Shown here piece after piece: positions 1-8,912 of a stretch of 64,000 nucleotides of DNA. The DNA is from Marivita sp041725935 (GTDB lineage: Bacteria > Pseudomonadota > Alphaproteobacteria > Rhodobacterales > Rhodobacteraceae), in contig JBGRQD010000009.1 in assembly GCA_041725935.1 (NCBI GenBank), forward strand, positions 89,843 through 153,842, written 5' to 3'. Each line of letters starts with the position of its first letter. The first letter of the stretch is position 1. The translations under genes were made by a program, and so were the position numbers. The notes beneath the pieces were generated by a model. The model saw nothing but the letters and a program-made list of their open reading frames with translations, made no database searches and was not told the origin of the DNA.

Positions 1-266
1 TCATGCGCCAGCCCGGCATGGAACCGCATGGCCTGTTGCGGCAAGACGGTCTGCTTGGCGGCATCGACCACGCAATGCGCGGCGGTCAGGACAAGATCGC
101 GCGTGATGAGCGTTCCGGTGCAGGTGCCCGCCGACGTGTCCAGCCGCCCGACGCCTTCCCAGCCCAGAACCTCGCCGCGATGATCCAGCCGGTCGCGTTC
201 CTGTGCCCCGGCCATGGCGGGCATCATAGCCAAAACCGCGAGAAGACATACCTGCAAGATGCGCAT
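1..266 (-). CDS. Trypsin-like serine protease, N-terminal part (runs off the window)
   Basis: Only the first 88 residues are inside the window; the gene continues beyond position 1. The reading frame starting at 266 encodes a typical Sec signal peptide (MRILQ, then a Leu/Ala/Met-rich core ending near AMAGAQ). It then shows a chymotrypsin-fold start: a GTLI strand and TAAHC at residues 61-65, where His64 would be the catalytic histidine. The Asp and Ser of the triad would lie outside the window. It is probably a secreted or periplasmic peptidase of the S1 family. The longer overlapping frame starting at 294 lacks any such motif and is a shadow. Substrate unknown. Confidence 0.75.
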   Translation of the reverse strand, partial: MRILQVCLLAVLAMMPAMAGAQERDRLDHRGEVLGWEGVGRLDTSAGTCTGTLITRDLVLTAAHCVVDAAKQTVLPQQAMRFHAGLAH

Positions 267-370
267 CGAACCCTGTCCTTGTGTCGTGAACCACATAGGT
301 GGGGTAACTGGGTGAAATGGCACAAGCGGGGCAGGTTTGCGACGATACCGGGCCGCGCTCTCCGAGAGCT

Positions 371-1132
371 TCAGACGAATTGTTCGCGGATCAACCGTTC
401 CTCGAGCCCGTGACCCGGATCGAACAGCACCCTGTGGGCGATGGCCGGTTCGGACCGGATGTCGACGCGCACCACGTCGCGCACGGCGCGGGCATCGGCT
501 TCGGCCATAACCGGGCGCTTGTCGGGGTCCAGCACCTCGAACGTGACATCGGCGGTCTTGGGCAACAACGCGCCGCGCCAGCGCCGGGGGCGGAAGGCGG
601 CCATCGCGGTCAGTGCCAGCACATCCGACCCAATGGGCAGGATCGGACCGTGGGCGGAATAGTTATAAGCGGTGGACCCTGCGGGTGTTGCCACCAGCGC
701 ACCATCGCAGACGAGTTCGGGCATCCGCACCTTGCCATCGACGCTGATGCGCAGCCGCGCAGCTTGCGGACCCGCGCGCAAGAGCGAGACCTCGTTGATC
801 GCCAGCGCGCGCTGGGTCGATCCGTCCTTGGTGGTGGCGGTCATCGACAACGGGTTGATGACCTCTTCCTGCGCCTGTTGCAGCCGCGCCTCAAGGTCAT
901 GTTCGGAATATTCGTTCATCAGGAAGCCAACCGTGCCCCGGTTCATCCCGTAGACGGGTGCGGCCAGATCCTGCGTGCGGTGCAACGTCGCCAGCATGAA
1001 ACCATCGCCCCCCAACGCCACGATCACATCCGCACCGTCTTCGGTGTGATCACCATAGCGACGGGTCAGCCCGGCCTTGGCCGATTGGGCGATCGGCGCG
1101 GAACTGGCGGCGAAGGCGATGCGCAATGACAT
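371..1132 (-). CDS. nadK: NAD kinase
   Basis: ATP-dependent phosphorylation of NAD to NADP in the cytosol. The protein has the NAD-kinase signature GGDGFML at residues 41-47, a NEVSLL motif, and the Gly/Thr-rich segment PAGSTAYNYSAHGPI that forms part of the nucleotide-binding fold. With the start at 1132 (MSLRIAF) it is 253 residues, normal for alphaproteobacterial NadK. An in-frame start at 1201 would add 23 residues without homology. An AGGAAC sequence about 10 bases before 1132 is a usable ribosome-binding site. It is transcribed divergently from glyA and tail to head with the upstream protease. Confidence 0.9.
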   Translation of the reverse strand: MSLRIAFAASSAPIAQSAKAGLTRRYGDHTEDGADVIVALGGDGFMLATLHRTQDLAAPVYGMNRGTVGFLMNEYSEHDLEARLQQAQEEVINPLSMTATTKDGSTQRALAINEVSLLRAGPQAARLRISVDGKVRMPELVCDGALVATPAGSTAYNYSAHGPILPIGSDVLALTAMAAFRPRRWRGALLPKTADVTFEVLDPDKRPVMAEADARAVRDVVRVDIRSEPAIAHRVLFDPGHGLEERLIREQFV

Positions 1133-1302
1133 GGGGGGCATGTTCCTATCGAGGGCGTCTGGCCCCGAAACAAGCACAATCGCCCCAATAGCACCAGCCA
1201 TGGCGCAGCTTTGTTCCGTCTGGTCGCTTTCCCGCCTTTGCCTTTTGCCGCCATTCCTATACGTAACCGCCTAATCCACATCCGCTTCAAGGAGGCCTGC
1301 CC

Positions 1303-2598
1303 ATGAACGCCCCGCACCGTGACTCCGGTTTTTTCACCAAATCGCTGGCCGACAGCGATCCGGACCTGTTCCAGTCGATCACTGATGAGCTGGGCCGCCA
1401 GCGCGACGAGATCGAACTGATCGCCTCGGAAAACATCGTCAGCCGCGCCGTGATGGAGGCGCAGGGGTCGGTTATGACCAACAAATACGCCGAAGGCTAT
1501 CCGGGTCGCCGCTATTACGGTGGCTGCCAGTTCGTCGACGTTGCCGAGAACCTTGCCATCGAACGCGCCTGCGAACTGTTCGATTGCGGCTTTGCCAATG
1601 TGCAGCCGAACTCTGGGTCTCAGGCGAACCAGGGCGTGTTCACGGCGCTGTTGCAGCCGGGTGACACGATCCTCGGGATGAGCCTCGATGCCGGTGGTCA
1701 CCTGACCCACGGTGCCGCGCCCAACCAGTCGGGCAAGTGGTTCAACGCGATCCAGTACGGCGTCCGAAAAGAGGACAACCTGCTGGATTACGATCAGGTT
1801 CAGGCACTGGCGACCGAGCATCAGCCCAAGCTGATCATCGCTGGTGGTTCGGCCATTCCGCGCCAGATCGACTTTGGCAAGATGCGCGAAATCGCGGATT
1901 CGGTGGGCGCATACCTGCACGTGGACATGGCGCATTTCGCCGGTCTCGTGGCAGCGGGCGAACATCCTAGCCCGTTCCCACATGCGCATGTGGCGACCAC
2001 CACCACGCACAAGACCCTGCGCGGTCCGCGCGGCGGCATGATCCTGACGAATGACGAGGCGCTGGCCAAAAAGTTCAACTCGGCCATCTTCCCCGGCATC
2101 CAGGGCGGCCCGTTGATGCATGTGATCGCGGCCAAGGCGGTAGCTTTTGGCGAGGCGCTGCGTCCCGACTTCAAGACATACCAGCAAAACGTCATCCGCA
2201 ACGCGCAGGCGCTGTCGGACCAGCTGATCAAGGGCGGTCTGGACACCGTGACCCACGGTACAGACACGCATGTCGTGCTGGTCGACCTGCGCCCAAAGGG
2301 CGTGAAGGGCAACGCGACCGAAAAAGCGCTGGGGCGCGCGCATATCACCTGCAACAAGAACGGCGTGCCGTTCGATCCGGAGAAGCCGACCGTGACCTCG
2401 GGCATTCGCCTTGGCACACCGGCAGGAACGACGCGCGGTTTCGGCGAATCCGAGTTCCGCCAGATCGCGGATTGGATCATCGAAGTGACCGACGGTCTGG
2501 CCGCCAATGGTGAGGATGGCAACGGCGCTGTCGAGGACAAGGTCCGCGCAGAAGTCGCAGAAATGTGCGCCCGCTTCCCGATCTATCCAGACCTTTAA
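1303..2598 (+). CDS. glyA: Serine hydroxymethyltransferase
   Basis: PLP enzyme that interconverts serine and glycine while loading one-carbon units on tetrahydrofolate. It is 431 residues, full length for the family. Lys237 in TTTTHKTLRGPRGG is the Schiff-base lysine, preceded by the substrate-binding region around YAEGYPGRRYYGG. A strong AAGGAGG ribosome-binding site lies 7 bases before the ATG. It starts about 170 bases from the divergent NAD kinase and is followed by a palindrome and a strong terminator, so it is probably monocistronic. Confidence 0.97.
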   Translation: MNAPHRDSGFFTKSLADSDPDLFQSITDELGRQRDEIELIASENIVSRAVMEAQGSVMTNKYAEGYPGRRYYGGCQFVDVAENLAIERACELFDCGFANVQPNSGSQANQGVFTALLQPGDTILGMSLDAGGHLTHGAAPNQSGKWFNAIQYGVRKEDNLLDYDQVQALATEHQPKLIIAGGSAIPRQIDFGKMREIADSVGAYLHVDMAHFAGLVAAGEHPSPFPHAHVATTTTHKTLRGPRGGMILTNDEALAKKFNSAIFPGIQGGPLMHVIAAKAVAFGEALRPDFKTYQQNVIRNAQALSDQLIKGGLDTVTHGTDTHVVLVDLRPKGVKGNATEKALGRAHITCNKNGVPFDPEKPTVTSGIRLGTPAGTTRGFGESEFRQIADWIIEVTDGLAANGEDGNGAVEDKVRAEVAEMCARFPIYPDL

Positions 2599-2612
2599 AA
2601 TTTACTGGGAGC

Positions 2613-2644
2613 GCCCAAGATTCTTCGTACGAAGAATCTTGGGC
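2613..2644. repeat. 32-bp perfect palindrome downstream of glyA
   Basis: The sequence from 2613 to 2644 equals its own reverse complement, centred on CGTACG, with arms GCCCAAGATTCTT and its complement. There is no loop, so as RNA it would form a hairpin with a tight turn. It lies between the glyA stop and a separate terminator, with no T-run of its own. It may be a dispersed palindromic repeat, a transcript-end stabiliser or a protein-binding site. The symmetry is visible; the role is inferred. Confidence 0.7.
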
Positions 2645-2668
2645 CGACCGGTGAATATTTCGATAATG

Positions 2669-2702
2669 AAAATGCGCAGCGTCCTACGGCTGCGCATTTT
2701 TT
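2669..2702 (+). terminator. Rho-independent terminator after glyA
   Basis: A stem of AAAATGCGCAGC pairs with GCTGCGCATTTT across an 8-base loop and runs into a T-tract. It fits the standard intrinsic terminator and separates glyA from the leuA leader. The A-tract on the left arm could make it work in both directions. Confidence 0.85.
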
Positions 2703-2748
2703 CATTCGACGGGTTTTCTTTCAAGATTTGCCGCGTATAGTCGCGCTC

Positions 2749-2835
2749 ATGACACGCTTGGTCCATACCGCAACCCTGCCGCGCTTTTGCGCGCCTCTTG
2801 CGCTGGCCACCCGTCTTCTCCTAATCCGCCTCTGA
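2749..2835 (+). CDS. Leucine-rich leader peptide of leuA (28 residues)
   Basis: A short open frame begins with ATG at 2749 and encodes 28 residues containing eight leucines, with the run RLLLIRL immediately before the stop. The consecutive Leu codons CTT, CTC and CTA followed by ATC, CGC and CTC are what a ribosome-mediated attenuator needs. It lies 82 bases upstream of leuA, on the same strand, and its stop codon sits inside the left arm of a hairpin. A TATAGT element a few bases upstream could be a -10 box. The leader role is inferred from position and codon content, by analogy with known leu and trp leaders. Confidence 0.75.
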   Translation: MTRLVHTATLPRFCAPLALATRLLLIRL

Positions 2836-2866
2836 GCGCGGCCGACCCGGCGCGACCGCTCAGAGG
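2829..2866 (+). promoter_or_regulatory. Leader hairpin between the leucine leader peptide and leuA
   Basis: A perfect 10-bp stem, CCTCTGAGCG pairing with CGCTCAGAGG, spans an 18-base GC-rich loop. Its left arm contains the last Leu codon and the stop of the leader peptide, so a stalled or terminating ribosome would decide whether it folds. No clear T-run follows, so it may act on transcription in an atypical way or on translation. Confidence 0.6.
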
Positions 2867-2916
2867 ATGACCGTTTCGCGCCGACGGATTTGGACAAGAC
2901 AAGAAAGACCCTGACC

Positions 2917-4479
2917 ATGACAAGCACTGACAAGAACCGCGTGGTGATCTTCGACACCACCTTGCGCGACGGCGAACAATCCCCCGGCGCGACGATGACC
3001 CATGACGAAAAGCTCGAGATTGCCGAGCTTCTGGATGACATGGGTGTCGACATCATCGAGGCGGGGTTTCCCATCGCCTCCGAAGGCGATTTCCGCGCCG
3101 TGAGCGAGATCGCGCAGCGGTCAAAATCGGCGGTGATCTGCGGGCTGGCCCGCGCGCAGTTGCCCGATATCGACCGCTGCTGGGAGGCGGTCAAGCACGC
3201 CAAGCAGCCGCGCATCCACACCTTCATCGGCACCTCACCACTGCACCGCGCCATTCCGAACCTCACGCAGGACGAGATGGCCGACCGGATCGAGCAGACC
3301 GTGACCCATGCGCGCAACCTGTGTGACAATGTGCAATGGTCGCCGATGGACGCCACGCGCACCGAATGGGATTACCTGTGTCGCGTCGTGGAAATCGCGA
3401 TCAAGGCAGGCGCGACCACGATCAACATTCCCGACACCGTGGGCTATACCGCGCCGGTGGAAAGCGCCGACCTGATCCGCCGCCTGATCGAGACTGTACC
3501 AGGTGCGGATGAGGTTATCTTTGCCACCCATTGCCACAACGATCTTGGCATGGCGACGGCCAATGCGCTGGCGGCGGTCCAGGGCGGTGCGCGGCAGATC
3601 GAATGCACGATCAACGGGTTGGGTGAACGGGCTGGCAATACCGCGCTCGAAGAGGTGGTGATGGCGCTGAAGGTGCGCAACGACATCATGCCGTATCACA
3701 CGGGCGTCGACACCAAGAAGATCATGCATATCTCGCGCCGCGTGGCGACGGTGTCGGGCTTTGCGGTGCAGTTCAACAAGGCCATTGTCGGGAAGAACGC
3801 CTTTGCGCATGAGTCTGGCATTCATCAGGACGGCATGCTCAAAAACGCCGAAACCTTCGAGATCATGCGCCCCGAGGATGTGGGCCTTGCCGGAACGTCC
3901 CTGCCTTTGGGCAAGCATTCGGGCCGCGCCGCGCTGCGCGCCAAGCTGCGGGAACTGGGCACCGAGGTGGGGGACAACCAGCTCAAGGACATCTTTGTCC
4001 GGTTCAAGGATCTCGCGGACCGCAAGAAAGAGGTGTTCGACGACGACATCCTCGCACTTGTGACCGCGACGACCGAGGGCGATGACGCGCTTCAGCTTGT
4101 GAACCTCAAGGTGGTCTGTGGCACCGGGGGCCCTGCCGAAGCGACGCTGGAGATGGAGATCAACGGCAAGGACATGTCTGCCGTGTGCGAAGGCGACGGA
4201 CCTGTCGATGCGACGTTCAAGGCGATCCGCATGCTGCACCCGAACAAGGCGCGGCTGCAGCTTTACCAGGTTAACGCTGTGACCGAAGGCACAGATGCGC
4301 AGGCGACGGTCAGTGTACGGTTGGAAGAAGACGGCATGATCGCAACTGGGCAGTCGGCGGATACGGATACGGTTGTGGCCTCAGCCAAGGCCTATATTCA
4401 CGCACTCAACCGCTTGATCGTGCGGCGTGGCAAGACGGGCAAGGACGTGAAGGAAATCTCGTATCGGGATGTGACCTAA
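2917..4479 (+). CDS. leuA: 2-isopropylmalate synthase
   Basis: First committed step of leucine synthesis: condenses acetyl-CoA with 2-oxoisovalerate. The ATG at 2917 gives 520 residues, the long form with the C-terminal allosteric domain that binds leucine. The catalytic TIM-barrel signature DTTLRDGEQSPG is at residues 13-24, the metal-binding HCHNDLGMA follows in the middle, and the linker HESGIHQDGML is intact. An upstream TTG at 2890 is in frame but adds nothing conserved. Expression is probably controlled by the leucine-rich leader just upstream, with feedback by the regulatory domain. Confidence 0.95.
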   Translation: MTSTDKNRVVIFDTTLRDGEQSPGATMTHDEKLEIAELLDDMGVDIIEAGFPIASEGDFRAVSEIAQRSKSAVICGLARAQLPDIDRCWEAVKHAKQPRIHTFIGTSPLHRAIPNLTQDEMADRIEQTVTHARNLCDNVQWSPMDATRTEWDYLCRVVEIAIKAGATTINIPDTVGYTAPVESADLIRRLIETVPGADEVIFATHCHNDLGMATANALAAVQGGARQIECTINGLGERAGNTALEEVVMALKVRNDIMPYHTGVDTKKIMHISRRVATVSGFAVQFNKAIVGKNAFAHESGIHQDGMLKNAETFEIMRPEDVGLAGTSLPLGKHSGRAALRAKLRELGTEVGDNQLKDIFVRFKDLADRKKEVFDDDILALVTATTEGDDALQLVNLKVVCGTGGPAEATLEMEINGKDMSAVCEGDGPVDATFKAIRMLHPNKARLQLYQVNAVTEGTDAQATVSVRLEEDGMIATGQSADTDTVVASAKAYIHALNRLIVRRGKTGKDVKEISYRDVT

Positions 4480-4486
4480 AGAGCGT

Positions 4487-4545
4487 GCCGGGCAGTTGCC
4501 CGGCCTACGCGTGACACGACCCTGTAGGCCGGGCATCTGCCCGGC
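4487..4545. repeat. Pair of inverted GC-rich repeats between convergent genes
   Basis: Two 18-bp hairpins, GCCGGGCAGTTGCCCGGC at 4487 and GCCGGGCATCTGCCCGGC at 4528, are flanked on their inner sides by CCTAC and GTAGG. The whole unit is therefore a larger imperfect inverted repeat. It fills the gap between the leuA stop and the helicase stop. It may work as a bidirectional transcript end, and it also has the look of a REP-like dispersed element. Confidence 0.7.
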
Positions 4546-4553
4546 TTATGTCT

Positions 4554-7001
4554 TCAATACGGCACGCGCCATTTCGGCTTGCTGGGCTGTGCCTCGACCT
4601 GCGCCAGTCCGCTGGTCTCCATCAGGCGCGTGATCTCTTCTTCCAGCAGCCGCTCATCAGCCTGTCCGCGTACCGGCACGCGACCGGGTTCAAGAAACAG
4701 TGGTGCAGCAAGCGGCGTCACCCGATCAAGGCGCAGCAGGTCGATGCGGTCTCCGACGCGCTCGGCCATTTCGCGGAGGCGGACAAAATCGACCAGACCA
4801 CGCATCGCCTCTTCGCGGGTGATCTGCATGAGCAGGTGGTCGGGGTCGTATTTCAGCAGCGTGTCATAGAGGATGTCGGACGACATGGTCGCCTGCCGCC
4901 CGGTCTTGCGCTGACCGCCAAGATTGCGTTCGATCAGACCGGCGATGGTAGCCGACGCGCGAAACGTGCGTTTCATCACCGCGTTGCCCGCCAGCCAGCC
5001 TTCGAGACCCGCCTCCAACGCCGCCAGATCGAACAGCGGCTTGGGGTCGATGACGGCGTCCAGCCCCCAGATCAGCACCGCGTAATCGGTGGCGACAAAC
5101 CCCATCGGGGCAAGTCCTTCCTGCTCCATCCGCTTGGTCAGCAAGAGCCCCAGCGTCTGCATCGCGTTGCGCCCGGCAAAACCGTAGGCCACCAGCTGTT
5201 CGCGCCCGTCATGCGGGAAGCTCTCGATCAGGAGCCGCCCCGGTTCGGGCAAGCGGCTGATCCGGCGCTGCATGTGCAACCAGTCACGGGTGTGGCGCGG
5301 TAGGTCGGGCCAATCGTCCTGCTGGAACTTGGCGACAATCCGGTGCGACAACTGCGTCGAGGTCGCGAACTTGGTGCCCATGAACGTGGCGATCTTGGGC
5401 TTTCTGCCCGGATCGCGCGTGACTTCGACCGTCAGTTCGCGCAGCCCTTCGTATCGCACGATCTGGCCACCGATCAGGAAAGTGTCCCCCTTGGTCAAGG
5501 TGGCGGCAAACCCTTCCTCGATCTCGCCCAGAGGCGCACCACCGCGCCCGCGCCATTTCACCTTGAGCGTATCCGTGTCCTGGATTGTGCCGATATTCTG
5601 GCGGATGCGCAGGGCGGATCGCGGATCGCGCAACTGCCAGCGGCCATCGGGGAGTTGCTTGAGCCGCTGCCACTGATCGTAAGCACGCAGGGCATAGCCG
5701 CCGGTGGCGCAGAAGTTCAGACAGGCGTCGAATGCCTCTCGACTGAGATCCGCATAGGCCCCTGCGGCGGTCATCTCGGAATAAAGCGCATCGGCGTCGA
5801 ATGGCCCGGAACAGGCCGCGATCAGGATGTGCTGGCAGAGCACGTCACGCGGGCCGCGCCCCCGCCATTCGCCGTCCAGATCATGTGCCTTGACCGCCTC
5901 CAGAGCCGCGACGCATTCGACCACTTCGAACCGATTGGCGGGCACCAGAAGGGCCTTTGACGGTGCATTGTAGCGGTGGTTGGCGCGGCCGATCCGCTGC
6001 ACCAGACGTTTGACGTTCTTCGGCGCGCCGATCTGGATCACGAGGTCCACATCGCCCCAGTCGATGCCAAGGTCCAGCGAGCCGGTGCAGACAATCGCCC
6101 GCAGGTCACCCCGCACCATCGCCGCCTCGACCTTTTCGCGCTGGCCGCGATCAAGGCTGCCGTGATGGATTCCAATGGGAAGCGCGTCCTCGTTGGCAAG
6201 CCAGAGATTGTGAAAGAAAATCTCGGCCTGCGCGCGGGTGTTGTGAAAGATCAGCGTGGTCTTGTGCTGCCTGACCTGCTCCAACACCGCCGGGATCGCA
6301 TATTTTGCCCCACCCCCGGACCAGGGCGGCGCCTCCTCCGTCACCAGCATGGAGATGTCCGGTTCCGGCCCCGGATCGGCGAGGATAATCTCGCAGGGAT
6401 CGGGATGGCGCGCCAGCAGCCGCGCGATGGCGGCGGGATCATCAACCGTGGCGGACAGGCCGACGCGGCGCAGGTCGGGGTACATGGACTGCAGTCGGGC
6501 CAGCGCGAGCATCAACTGGTCGCCGCGTTTCGATTCGGCCAGCGCGTGGATCTCGTCCACCACCACGCGCTGCACACCCTTGAACATGCGCGGCGCGTCT
6601 TCGTAGCTGGTCAGCAGCGCCAGAGACTCTGGCGTGGTCAAAAGGATATGTGGCGGGTCCGCGCGCTGGCGTTTCTTGATATGCTGCGAGGTGTCGCCGG
6701 TGCGGTCCTCGACCCGGATCGGCAACCCTGCTTCGTCGATGGGCATACGCAGGTTACGCTTGATGTCGGCGGCCAGCGCCTTCAACGGGCTGACATAGAG
6801 CGTGTGCAACCCGTCGCGCGGGGTCTGGGCCAAATCCACCAGGGTCGGCAGGAACCCGGCCAGCGTCTTGCCACCGCCCGTGGGCGCGATGAGAAGGAGG
6901 CAGGGATCAGCCGCGCGGTCCAGCATCTGTTGCTGGTGCGGATGGATGGACCATCCGCGCGTGTCGAACCATGTCTGAAGGAAGGGCGGCAAGGCGGTCA
7001 T
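4554..7001 (-). CDS. Lhr-like DEXH helicase of the ligase-associated type
   Basis: Superfamily 2 DNA/RNA helicase, 815 residues. Visible motifs are Walker A APTGGGKT (39-46), DEIH (149-152), GLSAT (motif III), HHGSLDRGQRE (near motif IV) and VQRIGRANHR (motif VI), followed by a long Lhr-type C-terminal region. In many alphaproteobacteria this family is encoded with an ATP-dependent DNA ligase and a metallo-beta-lactamase-like exonuclease. Neither partner is in this window, so the ligase-associated label rests on family resemblance. A role in repair is likely; the substrate is not shown. It converges on leuA and is divergent from the MFS gene. Confidence 0.88.
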   Translation of the reverse strand: MTALPPFLQTWFDTRGWSIHPHQQQMLDRAADPCLLLIAPTGGGKTLAGFLPTLVDLAQTPRDGLHTLYVSPLKALAADIKRNLRMPIDEAGLPIRVEDRTGDTSQHIKKRQRADPPHILLTTPESLALLTSYEDAPRMFKGVQRVVVDEIHALAESKRGDQLMLALARLQSMYPDLRRVGLSATVDDPAAIARLLARHPDPCEIILADPGPEPDISMLVTEEAPPWSGGGAKYAIPAVLEQVRQHKTTLIFHNTRAQAEIFFHNLWLANEDALPIGIHHGSLDRGQREKVEAAMVRGDLRAIVCTGSLDLGIDWGDVDLVIQIGAPKNVKRLVQRIGRANHRYNAPSKALLVPANRFEVVECVAALEAVKAHDLDGEWRGRGPRDVLCQHILIAACSGPFDADALYSEMTAAGAYADLSREAFDACLNFCATGGYALRAYDQWQRLKQLPDGRWQLRDPRSALRIRQNIGTIQDTDTLKVKWRGRGGAPLGEIEEGFAATLTKGDTFLIGGQIVRYEGLRELTVEVTRDPGRKPKIATFMGTKFATSTQLSHRIVAKFQQDDWPDLPRHTRDWLHMQRRISRLPEPGRLLIESFPHDGREQLVAYGFAGRNAMQTLGLLLTKRMEQEGLAPMGFVATDYAVLIWGLDAVIDPKPLFDLAALEAGLEGWLAGNAVMKRTFRASATIAGLIERNLGGQRKTGRQATMSSDILYDTLLKYDPDHLLMQITREEAMRGLVDFVRLREMAERVGDRIDLLRLDRVTPLAAPLFLEPGRVPVRGQADERLLEEEITRLMETSGLAQVEAQPSKPKWRVPY

Positions 7002-7066
7002 AAACCTTACTTATGCCGTCGCGTCGCAAAGAAAAACGCTGATCGCGCATTGCGAGTGGTGGACCG

Positions 7067-8290
7067 ATGGCGGATGGTCCGCGCATGTCCCGAAAGCCAG
7101 ATCCCATGCGCATCCCACATCCACTTATTCTGACGCTGACCCTGTATGTTTCAGGGCTTGGCGCGGCCGGGCAGTTCTCCAAGCTGGCGGTGAGTTTCGT
7201 TGCCCTGACCGAGGTATATGCCGGGTATGGTGACGCGGTTCTGGGTCTGACGGTGTCGCTGATCAGCCTTGTCGGGCTGATCCTCGGGCTGGTGGCCGGC
7301 ATCGTCGTGTCGCGCATCGGCGCGCGGCGGGCGCTGGTGGCGGCGCTGGCGCTGGGGGCTGCCATGTCGCTCTGGCAGGCGACGCTGCCTGCCTTGCCCA
7401 TGATGATGTTCAGCCGGGTGCTGGAAGGTGCGTCACATCTGTTGATCGTCGTGGCCGCGCCCACTTTGATTGCCGAGGCGACGCCTGACCGCTATCGGCC
7501 TGCGGCTCTGACGCTGTGGAGCACTTTCTTCGGGGTCGCCTTTGCATTGACGGCGGTCATCGCACCTTGGGTGATCGCGCAAGGTGGGCTGTCGCTGCTC
7601 ATTGGCGGGCATGGCGTCTGGATGGCGGTTGCCTGTGTTGCGATCCTCGTGGTCTTGCCGCACCCGGTGATCACTCCTGCTGCGGCTGTCCGGGTCTCCG
7701 TGCTGCGCCGCCACCTAACCGCGTACGCTACGCCGGGGATCGCCATGCCCGCGCTGGCGTGGCTCTGTTATACGCTGACTTTCGTGTCGGTTCTGACGGC
7801 CCTACCGCTGCTGACCGATGGCGAGGCACCGGTCTGGCTGGCAGCCATCGCGCCGTTGGTGTCGATTGCCGTCGCGCTGACTGTGGGAGTGGCGGTCCTG
7901 TCGCGCCATCCGGCGCAGCCTGTCGTGACGCTGGGATTTGCGCTGTGCGGAGCGGTGGCGGTGGTGATCCTTTTGGCAGGGTTCACCGTTCTGAGTGTTT
8001 TGCTTCTTTTCGCCAGCATGGCACTGGTGCAAAGTGCGGGCTTTGCCGTGGTTCCGCAGATCAACGCGGATGCGCCGTCGCGGGCGCTGGCGAACGGGGC
8101 GCTGGCGCAGATGGGCAATCTTGGCAACCTGACCGGCACGCCGCTTCTGATCGCGCTCTACCAAGGCGCGCCGATCCTCGGGCCATTCCTGTTTCTGATC
8201 TTCGCCTATGGCGGCGGTGTTCTGGTCTGCTGGCTGATCGGGGGTCGGGCTGTCGCCGCGATGAAAGAGGGCCCTGTTTCAGTCAACTGA
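7067..8290 (+). CDS. MFS transporter
   Basis: About 400 residues with roughly twelve hydrophobic helices, beginning with PHPLILTLTLYVSG and a loop with the Arg-rich RIGARRAL typical of the MFS motif A region. In-frame starts exist at 7067, 7085 and 7106; the last (MRIPHPLIL) begins just before the first helix and none has a strong ribosome-binding site. Transport direction and substrate cannot be read from the sequence. It starts 65 bases from the divergent helicase gene and ends 31 bases from convergent ribE. Confidence 0.85.
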   Translation: MADGPRMSRKPDPMRIPHPLILTLTLYVSGLGAAGQFSKLAVSFVALTEVYAGYGDAVLGLTVSLISLVGLILGLVAGIVVSRIGARRALVAALALGAAMSLWQATLPALPMMMFSRVLEGASHLLIVVAAPTLIAEATPDRYRPAALTLWSTFFGVAFALTAVIAPWVIAQGGLSLLIGGHGVWMAVACVAILVVLPHPVITPAAAVRVSVLRRHLTAYATPGIAMPALAWLCYTLTFVSVLTALPLLTDGEAPVWLAAIAPLVSIAVALTVGVAVLSRHPAQPVVTLGFALCGAVAVVILLAGFTVLSVLLLFASMALVQSAGFAVVPQINADAPSRALANGALAQMGNLGNLTGTPLLIALYQGAPILGPFLFLIFAYGGGVLVCWLIGGRAVAAMKEGPVSVN

Positions 8291-8297
8291 AACACAC

Positions 8298-8315
8298 GAA
8301 CGCGTTGACGCGTTC
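8298..8315. terminator. Short hairpin between MFS gene and ribE
   Basis: GAACGCG pairs with CGCGTTC across TTGA. It lies in the 31-base gap of two convergent genes, where a shared transcript end is expected. No T-run follows on either strand, so function as a terminator is uncertain. Confidence 0.4.
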
Positions 8316-8321
8316 GGCGCG

Positions 8322-8912
8322 TCAGCCCTGCATTTCCGCCAGACGCGCGACATAGCGGGCCAGCGTGTCGATCTCGAGATTGACCTTGTCGCCCACTTTG
8401 GACGCGCCCCACGTGGTGACCTCTTGCGTGTGCGGGATGATGTTCACACCGAAACGGGTATCTGCAACCTCGTTCACCGTGAGCGACGTTCCGTCCAGTG
8501 CGACCGATCCCTTGGGTGCGATGAAGCGTGCAAGGCTGCGGGGCGCTTCGAACGTGTAGCGCACGCTGTCACCTTCTGGGCGCATCTCGATGATCGTGGC
8601 CAAACCGTCGATATGGCCGGACACGATATGACCGCCCAGTTCATCCCCGACCTTGAGCGCACGTTCGAGGTTGATCTTCTGCCCGACGACCCAAGCGCCG
8701 ACATTGGTCTTGTCCAGCGTTTCGGCGCTGATCTCGACGTCGAACCAATCTGCCCCCAACTGCACAACGGTCAGGCAAACGCCGCTGCAGGCGATGGACG
8801 CGCCGATGTCGATGCCGTTTGTGTCATACCGCGTGCCGATGCGGGCCCGAAGGTCACCGCGCCGTTCGAGGCTGCGGATGTCTCCAATGTCGGTCACGAT
8901 TCCGGTGAACAT
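8322..8912 (-). CDS. ribE: Riboflavin synthase, alpha subunit
   Basis: Dismutates two molecules of 6,7-dimethyl-8-ribityllumazine to riboflavin. At 196 residues it starts with the invariant MFTGIV and contains two homologous lumazine-binding barrels. The first has GVCLTV and the second GTSLTVNE, with the SGHIDG motif between them. It is not in an operon with ribD here; ribD is 5 kb away on the same strand. No FMN riboswitch was recognised upstream. Confidence 0.95.
   Translation of the reverse strand: MFTGIVTDIGDIRSLERRGDLRARIGTRYDTNGIDIGASIACSGVCLTVVQLGADWFDVEISAETLDKTNVGAWVVGQKINLERALKVGDELGGHIVSGHIDGLATIIEMRPEGDSVRYTFEAPRSLARFIAPKGSVALDGTSLTVNEVADTRFGVNIIPHTQEVTTWGASKVGDKVNLEIDTLARYVARLAEMQG

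Noticed and set aside
1066..2343. A 425-residue minus-strand frame opposite glyA
   Set aside because: Shadow of glyA with no recognisable domain, low-complexity Arg/His composition.
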